Shown here piece by piece: positions 53,252-60,698 of a DNA stretch of 64,000 bases. The notes under the pieces are model-generated. The model was not told the DNA's origin. It saw only the letters and a program-made list of their open reading frames with translations, and ran no database searches. Source of the DNA: Tautonia rosea (GTDB lineage Bacteria > Planctomycetota > Planctomycetia > Isosphaerales > Isosphaeraceae). The position numbers and the translations under genes are program-made. The stretch covers positions 1-64,000 of the forward strand of contig NZ_JABBYO010000021.1 of assembly GCF_012958305.1 (NCBI RefSeq), in the 5' to 3' direction. Position 1 is the stretch's first letter, and each line of letters begins with the position of its first letter.

Positions 53252-53683
53252 TCAGGGCAGGATGTAGACCGTCGGCTCCAGGACGCGGACGGTCGTCGGC
53301 ACATACGAGCGGACGACCGGCGACGAGGTGATGACCCCGGTGGAGACCACCGGATACGAGCGGCTCACGTAAGTCGTCGGCACCACACCCGGATCGTAGG
53401 TGACGTACCTCGAGGCGATGACCGAGCCGGTCGGCACGGTTTCGATGTAGCGGGTGGCGACCACCGGCTCGCTAATGATCGTGCCCGAGGACACGACGGT
53501 GGTGGTCGGAACCACGCTGACGGTCGGAACCAGTCGGGTTTCGATCGACCTCGGCCGACCAAACAGCCCGTAACGAACGGTGGAGACCTCGGCCCACTGG
53601 CCGTTCGCCGTGTTGGTGTCGGTCGCCACCATGCCGAAGGCCAGCAACGCCAGCCCTGCTGTCATCCACGATGCCCGTTTCAT
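53252..53683 (-). CDS. Small secreted hypothetical protein rich in Val/Thr/Ser/Tyr
   Basis: 143 residues. A signal peptide (WMTAGLALLAFGMVAT) is followed by a low-complexity mature part with repeated dyads of Val, Thr, Tyr and Pro, such as VPTVSVVPTTTVVSSGTIIS, VPTGSVIASRYVTYDPGVVP and SYPVVSTGVITSSPVVRSYV. The alternation suggests extended beta strands. GAGGGG lies six bases before the ATG. No family is recognised; a surface-exposed or matrix role is a guess. The gene is alone on its strand. Confidence 0.65.
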   Translation of the reverse strand: MKRASWMTAGLALLAFGMVATDTNTANGQWAEVSTVRYGLFGRPRSIETRLVPTVSVVPTTTVVSSGTIISEPVVATRYIETVPTGSVIASRYVTYDPGVVPTTYVSRSYPVVSTGVITSSPVVRSYVPTTVRVLEPTVYILP

Positions 53684-54014
53684 TGATCCCCTCTCTTTCC
53701 TCGATCGAGGCCACTCGGATCGGGAACGCGTTGCCTGGCCGGGCCGTCGAAAACGTCCGGCAACCGATCAGGGCCAGCCCCCCGGAAACGGAACAACCCC
53801 GCCCACGCTGCGCGGCGATCGTGCAACATGGCCGGGGCTCCCATGGCCGGATCGGCCTCGCCCTTCGCGAGCAGAGACACGTCCCTTCATTTTCATCGTA
53901 TCCCGGGCCGAGCTCGGCCGCCAGTGCTCACCGCGACACGGCATGGCCCCGGCGACTCGGCCCGGCTAGGATAAGCGATCGACAAACGAGGCCAGGAAAG
54001 GAACGAGGTCGCAC
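53684..54014 (+). other. Intergenic region with a minus-10-like box
   Basis: This 331-nt divergent gap has TAGGAT at 53968-53973, 42 nt before the next ATG, in the same GGC-TAG context as other boxes in the window; no convincing minus-35 is seen. Nothing else is recognised. Confidence 0.4.
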
Positions 54015-55289
54015 ATGATGACTTCAGAGAACCATCTGACGCGTCGATCGGCGCTGCGAAGCCTGGGAATGTCGGCCGGGGTGGCGATCGGCTCGGCGCT
54101 TTGTCCGGAATCGGCCGTGGCGCGGCAGGTGGGTTCCGATCCGAAGCCGGTGGCGGGGGTGGTCACACGCTACAACAACGGCTTGCATGCGGACGTCTTG
54201 CTCAGCCGAATTCTTCAAGGTTGGCGGAACGACGGAGGCCCCGGCCCGGCCCTGAGCCTTTCTGCGATTTATCTCGATCAGGTTGAACCCGGCGACCTCG
54301 GGCCGAAACTGGCAGCCAAGTACGGCGTGCCGATCGTGCCGACGATCGAGGAGGCCCTGACGCTCGGCACCGGCCAGATCGCGGTCGATGGGGTCATCAG
54401 CATCGGCGAGCACGGCTCGTATCCGTACAACGAGAAGGGGCAGCACCTTTATCCCCGGAGGCGGTTCTTCGAGGGGATCGCCCAGATCTTCGAGCGGTAC
54501 GGGCGGGTCGTTCCGGTCTTCAGCGACAAGCATCTGGGCCCAACCTGGGACGATGCGCTCTGGATGTACGAGACGGCCCAGCGGCTCGGTATTCCGCTGA
54601 TGGCCGGCTCGTCGTTGCCGCTCAGCTACCGATCGCCCGACCTGACCTTGCCGATGGCCTGCGACCTTGAAGCCGCCGTTGGGGTGGGATACTCGGGCCT
54701 GGATATCTATGGAATTCATACGCTGGAGCTGTATCAATCCCTCGTTGAGCGTCGCACAGGGGGCGAGACGGGGGTCAATTCGGTCACCTGCCTGAGCGGC
54801 GAGGCGATCGGCGAGGCGATTGCTCAGGGTCGCGTGCGCCGGGAGCTGCTCGATGCGGCCTTGCGGGTCGCCCCCGAGGCGTCGAGCTTCGACCCGCAAT
54901 CGTTCCAAACCGAAGGCTCGGCCCTCTTTCTGTTCGACTATCGCGACGGATTTCAGGGGGCGGTCCTGATGCTCGAAGGGGTGGTGACCGGATGCCGGGT
55001 GGCGGTGCAGCTTCGGGGAGAGAGTGAGGCCCTCGCGACCCGAGCCGAGGAGCGGACCGAACCGCATTACCCTCACTTCGCCTTTTTGTTGCACGCCATC
55101 GAGCAGATGATCCATACCGGCCGACCGACCTATCCGGTCGAGCGGACCCTGCTGACCGCCGGAATCCTCGACCGGGCCCTGACCTCGCGCGCCGAACAGG
55201 GCCGAATCCTCGAAACCCCTGAACTCGCGATCTCCTACACTCCCGCCAACTACCCCCACGCCCCCAACCCGCCCTTACCCGTCTCGTGA
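54015..55289 (+). CDS. Tat-exported conserved hypothetical protein, planctomycete type
   Basis: 424 residues. The leader [20 protein letters not shown] has a twin-arginine followed by a hydrophobic stretch, so export through Tat is likely. The mature part contains [20 protein letters not shown], then [60 protein letters not shown] and [20 protein letters not shown]. Proteins of this shape are frequent in planctomycetes but have no assigned function; the start recalls the NAD-binding half of Gfo/Idh enzymes without its Gly-x-Gly loop. ATG 54018 is an equally possible start. Confidence 0.78.
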   Translation: MMTSENHLTRRSALRSLGMSAGVAIGSALCPESAVARQVGSDPKPVAGVVTRYNNGLHADVLLSRILQGWRNDGGPGPALSLSAIYLDQVEPGDLGPKLAAKYGVPIVPTIEEALTLGTGQIAVDGVISIGEHGSYPYNEKGQHLYPRRRFFEGIAQIFERYGRVVPVFSDKHLGPTWDDALWMYETAQRLGIPLMAGSSLPLSYRSPDLTLPMACDLEAAVGVGYSGLDIYGIHTLELYQSLVERRTGGETGVNSVTCLSGEAIGEAIAQGRVRRELLDAALRVAPEASSFDPQSFQTEGSALFLFDYRDGFQGAVLMLEGVVTGCRVAVQLRGESEALATRAEERTEPHYPHFAFLLHAIEQMIHTGRPTYPVERTLLTAGILDRALTSRAEQGRILETPELAISYTPANYPHAPNPPLPVS

Positions 55290-55961
55290 TCTGGTCAGGG
55301 AAGGAGAACGGTCTGGTCTTCGGGCGTGTTCTCCCCCGGCACCCGGGGTGAATCTGGGCGGAGAAGAATCGGAAGCGCTGGCGGAAGAGGGGGATGATTG
55401 GTGGTTGGAGGCGGGTTCCTTCTGTTCGTTCCGCGCGAAGTGAACGCTCAGATGTTGAATTTTTTTCACCCGCTGTTTCGCTCCACGCGGGGCACCCCAA
55501 CCAGGGAGGAACGATCGACCTCTCACTGAGCGCGGTGGGGCGAACAGGGAGAATTAAGCACGCAGAACGAGTCTAGGAAGAACAGAACCAACACAACAAT
55601 TCCCAAAATTTTCCTGAAAAATCCAGGGAATCGTGATCTCAGCGATTCAACTCCGGGGCATCGGCATGCCGCTATACCTGGCGAAACATGGATGAGTGCG
55701 ATGCAAATACGATGACCTCAAGATGTTCTGCAAGCGATTGCGATCTGCTTCCCGAAATCGGGGTGGAATTCACGAATCGTTCTGAGAAAATCCTTGAAGG
55801 TGAAATCAGAAGGTGCTAGGGTTTCCAATTGGTTTGGGCGCAAACAACGCCCGACCGGCCAAAGAACCCAGGGTTTTCTTACCCAAAAAACTGGGTTCAA
55901 CCTGTTACAACTCCCCGGCGATTCGGGGTTGAGATGAGCCTCTCACGGTAGAGGAGCGATA
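55290..55961 (+). other. Large AT-richer intergenic region before the small lipoprotein gene
   Basis: From about 55560 the composition is clearly richer in A/T than the rest of the window. An 8-bp inverted repeat GAACCCAG (55864-55871) / CTGGGTTC (55891-55898) with a 19-nt loop lies 64 nt before the lipoprotein ATG. A minus-strand frame at 55718-55900 starts with TTG without a ribosome-binding site and is not accepted. The stretch may hold regulatory sequence or a degraded segment, but nothing can be named. Confidence 0.4.
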
Positions 55962-56150
55962 ATGCACCGATTGATGTCCCGTCTTTTTGCTGGTCTTTCG
56001 CTGGCGGCTCTGATGAGCCTGACCCTGTCGGGCTGTGGTGGCGGGGCCACCCAGACCGGAACAGCTCCCGAACCGCACTCGGCAACCGTGGGTGGCGGCC
56101 ATGGTGAGGTTGGCGGTGCCGCCGGTCCGGACGCCCCTGGCGGCCAGTAA
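55962..56150 (+). CDS. Very small glycine-rich lipoprotein
   Basis: 62 residues. MHRLMSRLFAGLSLAALMSL then TLSGCGGGATQ: a standard lipoprotein leader with lipobox LSGC, leaving a 38-residue mature chain rich in Gly, Ala and His (HSATVGGGHGEVGGAAGPDA). GAGGAG lies six bases before the ATG, strong support for translation. The function is unknown. The 260-nt leader before the following DUF1559 gene is pyrimidine-rich. Another lipoprotein gene pairs with the second DUF1559 gene on the opposite strand, so a link between lipoprotein and pseudopilin-like protein is plausible. Confidence 0.75.
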   Translation: MHRLMSRLFAGLSLAALMSLTLSGCGGGATQTGTAPEPHSATVGGGHGEVGGAAGPDAPGGQ

Positions 56151-56410
56151 CGCGTGACGACACGTCATGCGAAGTGATGACCGGCCGGAGGACCTTCACC
56201 TGGACTCCGGTCGCAGAACCCAGCTGCCGGTTGAATTTCGTGGCCGGCAGGCGTTCTCGCAATCATCCTCGAAGTCGATTTTCGATCCTCTCGTTCTGTT
56301 CTTCCTGATCTGATCGATTTCAAAGGACGATTCTCAGGTCGTTTCTTCCTCTCCTTTCTTTCGTTCCGCCTGTCTTCCAGACGGTCTTTTCCATATCGGA
56401 GACTCATTTA

Positions 56411-57481
56411 ATGACAAAGCGTTCGCACAACCGCGGCTTCACGCTCATCGAGCTGCTGGTGGTCATCGCGATCATCGGCGTGCTTATCGCCCTCTTACTT
56501 CCGGCCGTTCAGGCGGCGCGTGAGGCGGCTCGTCGGGCCCAGTGCTCGAACAATCTGAAGCAAATCGGCCTGGCGATGCACAACTACGAGAGCACCCACG
56601 GGTGCTTCGCACCGTGGTCGATCAACCCGTCGCCGATTGATAGCTGGGGCTGGACGCCGAGCGGCCACCTGTCGCTGCTCCAGTTTATCGAGCAGGGCAA
56701 CATGTTCGCGGCTTACAACGCCGGAGCGGTGCACCCGAATGCCCAGGGTAGCCTGTTCTATGCGATGAACACGACCGTGTTCAACACGCAGCTCGGCACG
56801 TTCGCTTGCCCGTCCGACGGCCGCCTGGTGAATGTTTCGCAGTCGAACTACGTGGGGAACCTCGGCGGCCCGCACGCGGTTCGCGGATACAACGGCGTGT
56901 TCGGACCGACCCGTCAGTCATGGCCGGAAGCCGCGCGGGGTGCGGGCATCGTCACGATCTCGAAGATCGTTGACGGCACCAGCAACACCGCCGCCTTCAG
57001 CGAGAAGCTGACGGCCCACTCGGGCGTCGGCAGCGTCAATGCCGGCAACAACAACCCGAACGACTTCCTCCGCGTCTGGTTCCGGACCGGCCTGAGCCAG
57101 GGCCGCGGCACGGGCGTGCAGAATCCTGACGCCGTGCTGGCGATGATCAATGCGTGCAACAGCCTGCCCATCACCACGGTGGCGACCGGCAATGCCCACG
57201 AGCCCTCGGGCTGGTTCCGGGTCTACCCGGCCTACTCGAACTACGGCGGCTACCAGCACACCGGCCCGCCGAACTCGCGGAACTGCGGCAACAACGACTG
57301 GGTTCCCTGGGGCCAGGACATGTGGGGCACGTCGAACGCCTCCAGCCTGCACCCGGGCGGCGTGAACGTCTGCATGGCAGACGGCTCGGTCCGCTTCATC
57401 AAGGAAACGGTCAACCTGCCGACCTGGTGGGCCCTCGGGACCATCAACGGCGGCGAAGTGGTCAGCGCCGACCAGTATTGA
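56411..57481 (+). CDS. DUF1559-domain pseudopilin-like protein
   Basis: 356 residues. After NRG comes the prepilin cleavage site and helix, [20 protein letters not shown], with the conserved Glu+5, then [20 protein letters not shown] and [11 protein letters not shown], the DUF1559 opening. The C-terminus has the family ending [20 protein letters not shown]. Such proteins occur in tens to hundreds of copies in planctomycete genomes and are thought to be processed by a prepilin peptidase and assembled or secreted by a type II/IV-like machine. GGAG lies nine bases before the ATG. Hairpins follow the stop codon. Confidence 0.94.
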   Translation: MTKRSHNRGFTLIELLVVIAIIGVLIALLLPAVQAAREAARRAQCSNNLKQIGLAMHNYESTHGCFAPWSINPSPIDSWGWTPSGHLSLLQFIEQGNMFAAYNAGAVHPNAQGSLFYAMNTTVFNTQLGTFACPSDGRLVNVSQSNYVGNLGGPHAVRGYNGVFGPTRQSWPEAARGAGIVTISKIVDGTSNTAAFSEKLTAHSGVGSVNAGNNNPNDFLRVWFRTGLSQGRGTGVQNPDAVLAMINACNSLPITTVATGNAHEPSGWFRVYPAYSNYGGYQHTGPPNSRNCGNNDWVPWGQDMWGTSNASSLHPGGVNVCMADGSVRFIKETVNLPTWWALGTINGGEVVSADQY

Positions 57482-57489
57482 TGCGTGAG

Positions 57490-57573
57490 CGATCACCCCT
57501 CTGGGCGTGATCGGCGAGCATGCTTCAAATGGGGTCATCGGTGGCCGAGGTGCCACCGGTGGCCCTTTTTTTT
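57490..57573 (+). terminator. Hairpins after the first DUF1559 gene
   Basis: CGATCAC (57490-57496) pairs with GTGATCG (57507-57513) nine bases after the stop. A second stem CGGTGGC (57539-57545) / GCCACCG (57552-57558), or the overlapping palindrome GCCACCGGTGGC, precedes a run of eight Ts (57566-57573). The second is the likely terminator. The remaining gap to 57978 has nothing recognisable. Confidence 0.6.
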
Positions 57574-57978
57574 GTGTCGATTTGCTGGTTCGTGGAAATG
57601 ATGTGGGTGAGCGGGCCGCTTCTTGAGGCCGCTGCGGCGCAGGCCTGCGACATCCTGGAAGCCGAAACGAACCGAGCCGCGCTGCTGACGGTCTTGGTCG
57701 AGGGGCCGTCTGTGTGGCCTCGCGGTTCTCGTTTTGGAATTTGCTCGGGCTCGGGCTCGCCTTGCGGACGGCCTTCCGGGTGGGATCGGGGGCGACCGGC
57801 GGATGACCGGCTCGGGCTCGGCTGGGAGACATTCCAGGGTGCCAGGCGTTGGGGGCCCTGCTCACGTCCTCGGTGAGATGGCCGAGGTCCGATTCTCCTC
57901 GGCCCCAGATCTGATGAGAGACGCCGGGCCAACGGAACAGAGGTCGAGGACAAGCCCACCCATCCCGCGATCGGCAGA

Positions 57979-59007
57979 TCAGTAGGAGTCGGCCGAGATC
58001 ACCTCGCCCCCCTTGGTCGTGCTCAGGGCACGCCAGACGGGGAGGCTGACGGAGTTCTTGACGAAGCGGACGCTGCCGTCGGCCAGGACCGCGTTCACGC
58101 CGCCGGGGTGCCGGCTCCGGGCGGCGAGGGTCGTATGAATGATGTCGGCCACCGAGAGGCGGATGCAAGGAGGATTCTCACCGAAAGGGTAGCTGCACCC
58201 GCCATTGAGACGGTCGGGCGCCGGGCTATTCGGCGACAGGTAGGCCTCGAAGGTCGCCCCGTCCCCCCACCAGGAGAAGCCTCGCGAGTCGCGGTTGAAG
58301 CCGATGACCGTCTCGGAGACGAGCATCGTGTTCGAGGTGCCATCCCGGAAGCTGTTGAAGCCCAAGGCATTGAGCCCCTGCGATGGGGGCGGGAAGTTGA
58401 CCGAGGCGATGTCGACGAAGGGGCTGCCCATGTCGGTGAAGGGCGCCCCGCCAAACGCGACGGCCCCCGGGTCGCCCGCCGAGGCCCCTGGCGGGTAGAT
58501 GGCCGGTTGCAGGAGCATGGAGTTGCCGAAGTTCGCCACGTAATTGTGCTGGGTTGCGAAGAAGGTCTGCCCCGAGAGAACCCGACCGCGGTCGTTTGGG
58601 TTGGCCGGCGCGTCGCTGGGGCAGACATAGGACGCGATCCGGGTCGAGACCACGGTGACATTCGCGTCGCCGAAGAAGCGGAGCGGCGTGTCCATCGGGC
58701 CGCGCGGCACGGTGTTGTTGCCGTCGAAGTTGAAGGCGTCGTAGAGGGCGCGTTGCTCCATCTGAGGGAGGATGAAAACGATCCAGGTGCCCCAACTGGT
58801 GCCCTTCCGACCGGGCGGGAGCCGATTGTGCAGGCTCTCGTAGGTGTGCATGGCCAGGCCGATCTGCTTCAGGTTGTTGGTGCACTGGGCACGCCGGGCG
58901 GCCTCGCGGGCGCTTTGGACGGCCGGCAGCAAGAGGGCGATGAGCACGCCGATGATCGCAATGACCACCAGTAGCTCGATCAGGGTGAAGGCGTGACGTC
59001 GATTCAT
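57979..59007 (-). CDS. DUF1559-domain pseudopilin-like protein, second copy
   Basis: 342 residues from ATG 59007 (GAGGA eight bases upstream). It has the prepilin helix [60 protein letters not shown], and the ending [20 protein letters not shown]. Internal sequence differs strongly from the copy at 56411, for example [19 protein letters not shown] and [18 protein letters not shown], so the two are distant paralogues. It is the second gene after the lipoprotein at 59050-59553 on the minus strand, 42 nt apart. The first copy points toward it. Confidence 0.94.
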   Translation of the reverse strand: MNRRHAFTLIELLVVIAIIGVLIALLLPAVQSAREAARRAQCTNNLKQIGLAMHTYESLHNRLPPGRKGTSWGTWIVFILPQMEQRALYDAFNFDGNNTVPRGPMDTPLRFFGDANVTVVSTRIASYVCPSDAPANPNDRGRVLSGQTFFATQHNYVANFGNSMLLQPAIYPPGASAGDPGAVAFGGAPFTDMGSPFVDIASVNFPPPSQGLNALGFNSFRDGTSNTMLVSETVIGFNRDSRGFSWWGDGATFEAYLSPNSPAPDRLNGGCSYPFGENPPCIRLSVADIIHTTLAARSRHPGGVNAVLADGSVRFVKNSVSLPVWRALSTTKGGEVISADSY

Positions 59008-59049
59008 GGAAATTTCCTCATAAGAAGGGGTCCGCGGCGGCACGCCGGG

Positions 59050-59553
59050 TTATCCGGCAATCTCGATCTCGAACTGGTTCGGCCCGCCCGGCGTCACCTC
59101 GATTTCGATGCGGACGGCCGGGGTCTCTGGCCCGGCCCCCCGAGGCATCGCCGTGGGGATCAGCCCGGACCTCGAACCGGGAGGGGGAACCGCTTCGGGA
59201 ACCTCGGCGCCGGTGATCGGGTCGAAGGTCATGCCCGACGCGGGCTCGTCCGCAGGAGCCGCCGGCCACACCTCGACGGCATAGGAGCCCGGCGCCAGGC
59301 CCCGCTCGGCAGCGAGGCGGAAGCTCCCGTCGCGAATCGTCGCGCCGGCTCCCGAGGCCTGGAGGGTGGAGGTGGGGTGGAACTGGATGGAGCCCGATTC
59401 GACGGGCCGTCCGCCGATCTGCACGGTGCCGGAAACCGCCAGGAGCCCGCCGGGGTGCTCGGCCTCCCCGCACCCGGCCCCGGCGAGCATCGCCGCCACG
59501 GCCATCGGCAGCACTCCCGCGAGGCGATGACGATCAAGCGACTCATTTTTCAT
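59050..59553 (-). CDS. Lipoprotein with a beta-sandwich (carboxypeptidase-regulatory-like) domain
   Basis: 167 residues. The leader LAGVLPMAVAAMLAGAGCGE has lipobox AGAGC, so the mature N-terminal cysteine is lipidated. The domain starts LLAVSGTVQIGGRPVESGSI, QFHPTSTLQASGAGATIRDG, FRLAAERGLAPGSYAVEVW: the SGTV...GRPV-x-xG-x-I-x-F pattern of planctomycete small lipoproteins, similar to transthyretin- or carboxypeptidase-regulatory-like sandwiches. GAGGGA precedes the ATG by about ten bases. The DUF1559 gene follows on the same strand after 42 nt, so the two probably form an operon. Confidence 0.88.
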   Translation of the reverse strand: MKNESLDRHRLAGVLPMAVAAMLAGAGCGEAEHPGGLLAVSGTVQIGGRPVESGSIQFHPTSTLQASGAGATIRDGSFRLAAERGLAPGSYAVEVWPAAPADEPASGMTFDPITGAEVPEAVPPPGSRSGLIPTAMPRGAGPETPAVRIEIEVTPGGPNQFEIEIAG

Positions 59554-60162
59554 ACAATCATTCCCTCAAGAATTCGCGATCTCCCGGAATCCCGTCGCTC
59601 GACACTGTCCTTACCCCCCGGGATGAGGCAGCACGCTCATCTCGGTCGCGGCGAATTTCGACGCCCAAGGGCCCCCGACCATCCCACTCTGGAGCCCACC
59701 GCCGAACGCCCGGCAAAGAAGCTCAACGTGACGGCTCGGCGAACGCCGCGACGGTCGTTTCCAGTCGACCTCACCGAGGCAAGCCCGCGACCGTTCAACT
59801 CCCGACCGCCAAAAAGGGGGTAATGCCTCCCGAATGGAACGATGTCCTGGAGACGACGCGCGGGCGCTCCGGAGATTGATCCGGCCGTTGTCGCGCGATC
59901 AGATTAACGCTAATGGAATATCATTCTCACTAAGAAGGAGTCAAGGACGTGGTGTTCCTGTCGGCGCGATTTTTCGGGAGGGAACGGGAGAGCCCCGGGC
60001 TCGGCATCGCCACCGTCTCCGGGGCGATCAGGCATCTCGTCGAGCCACCGGGAGAGACGGGACAGACGTCCGGGTTTGACCGATGCGAGGCGGGCTGGCC
60101 AGAATGGGAGGCGTTTCGGGGACGTGCACGTTCACGGATCGCCAGGAACGGGAGGGATGCCC
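59554..60162 (+). other. Intergenic region before csrA
   Basis: This 609-nt divergent gap contains an AT-rich patch at 59900-59935 and AAGGAG (59935-59940) eight bases before GTG 59949. A frame from that GTG runs 85 codons into the csrA start region, overlapping it by 44 nt, without a recognisable domain; it could be a short leader peptide or nothing. No other structure is evident. Confidence 0.4.
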
Positions 60163-60600
60163 ATGTTGGTGTTGACTCGAAGGAAGAACGAGGCCATCGT
60201 CCTTAACGAGCGGTTTGTTGTCTCGATCGTCGACATCAAGGACGACAAGGTGCGCCTGGGGATCGATGCCCCCTTGGGTGCCAGTGTTTACCGGCGCGAG
60301 GTTTACGAGGCGATCACGACGGCTTCGCGGGCTCAGCAGACGAAGACGGCCGAATCACCATCGGCCCCGCCCCCGTTGCCGCAGCAGGAACTCGCCGATC
60401 GAACAGAGCAACGGGATGGGATGGGACTGCCGTCCTCTTCGACCGAACCGCTTCCGCCACCAACGACGTTGACCGTATCTCCTCGGCATCTCTCAATCCT
60501 TGACGCGTATTGCACCATGATGCAGGAGCGGTACGGGATCTCGATGAACCGAGAGCAGGCCCTTGCGTCGATCCTCGATTCCTCCAACGCCACGAAGTGA
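60163..60600 (+). CDS. csrA: CsrA RNA-binding regulator with a long C-terminal extension
   Basis: 145 residues from ATG 60163 (GGGAGGG seven bases upstream), about twice the usual 60-75. The CsrA core is complete: MLVLTRRKNEAIVLNERFVV, VSIVDIKDDKVRLGIDAPLG, ASVYRREVYEAI, keeping Leu4, Arg6-7 and the VxRREVY motif that contacts GGA in RNA. After residue 60 comes a disordered Ala/Gln/Pro-rich linker and a predicted helical end, LSILDAYCTMMQERYGISMN followed by REQALASIL. The extension could hold a partner or change dimer binding. CsrA controls translation and mRNA stability, but no target can be named from this window. Confidence 0.9.
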   Translation: MLVLTRRKNEAIVLNERFVVSIVDIKDDKVRLGIDAPLGASVYRREVYEAITTASRAQQTKTAESPSAPPPLPQQELADRTEQRDGMGLPSSSTEPLPPPTTLTVSPRHLSILDAYCTMMQERYGISMNREQALASILDSSNATK

Positions 60601-60628
60601 GGTGAGACCGGGGGCTCAAGGGATGGTT

Positions 60629-60666
60629 TGCGATGCTCGGGGCGTTGAATGGCTTCGAGCATCGCA
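60629..60666. terminator. Perfect 10-bp hairpin between convergent csrA and multicopper oxidase genes
   Basis: TGCGATGCTC (60629-60638) pairs with GAGCATCGCA (60657-60666), loop of 18. It is 28 nt after csrA and 33 nt past the oxidase stop on the other strand. No T-run, as for the other long-stem hairpins here. Confidence 0.6.
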
Positions 60667-60698
60667 TGGGGTCGCCTCGCATCGGTTCGAGCCGGTGG

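Noticed and set aside
55718-55900. Minus-strand frame of 60 codons in the AT-richer gap
   Set aside because: Starts with TTG inside an inverted repeat, lacks a ribosome-binding site, and has no similarity I recognise.
59949-60206. GTG-started frame of 85 codons before csrA
   Set aside because: AAGGAG is eight bases upstream, but the frame overlaps the csrA start by 44 nt and shows no domain; kept only as a possible leader in the gap entry.
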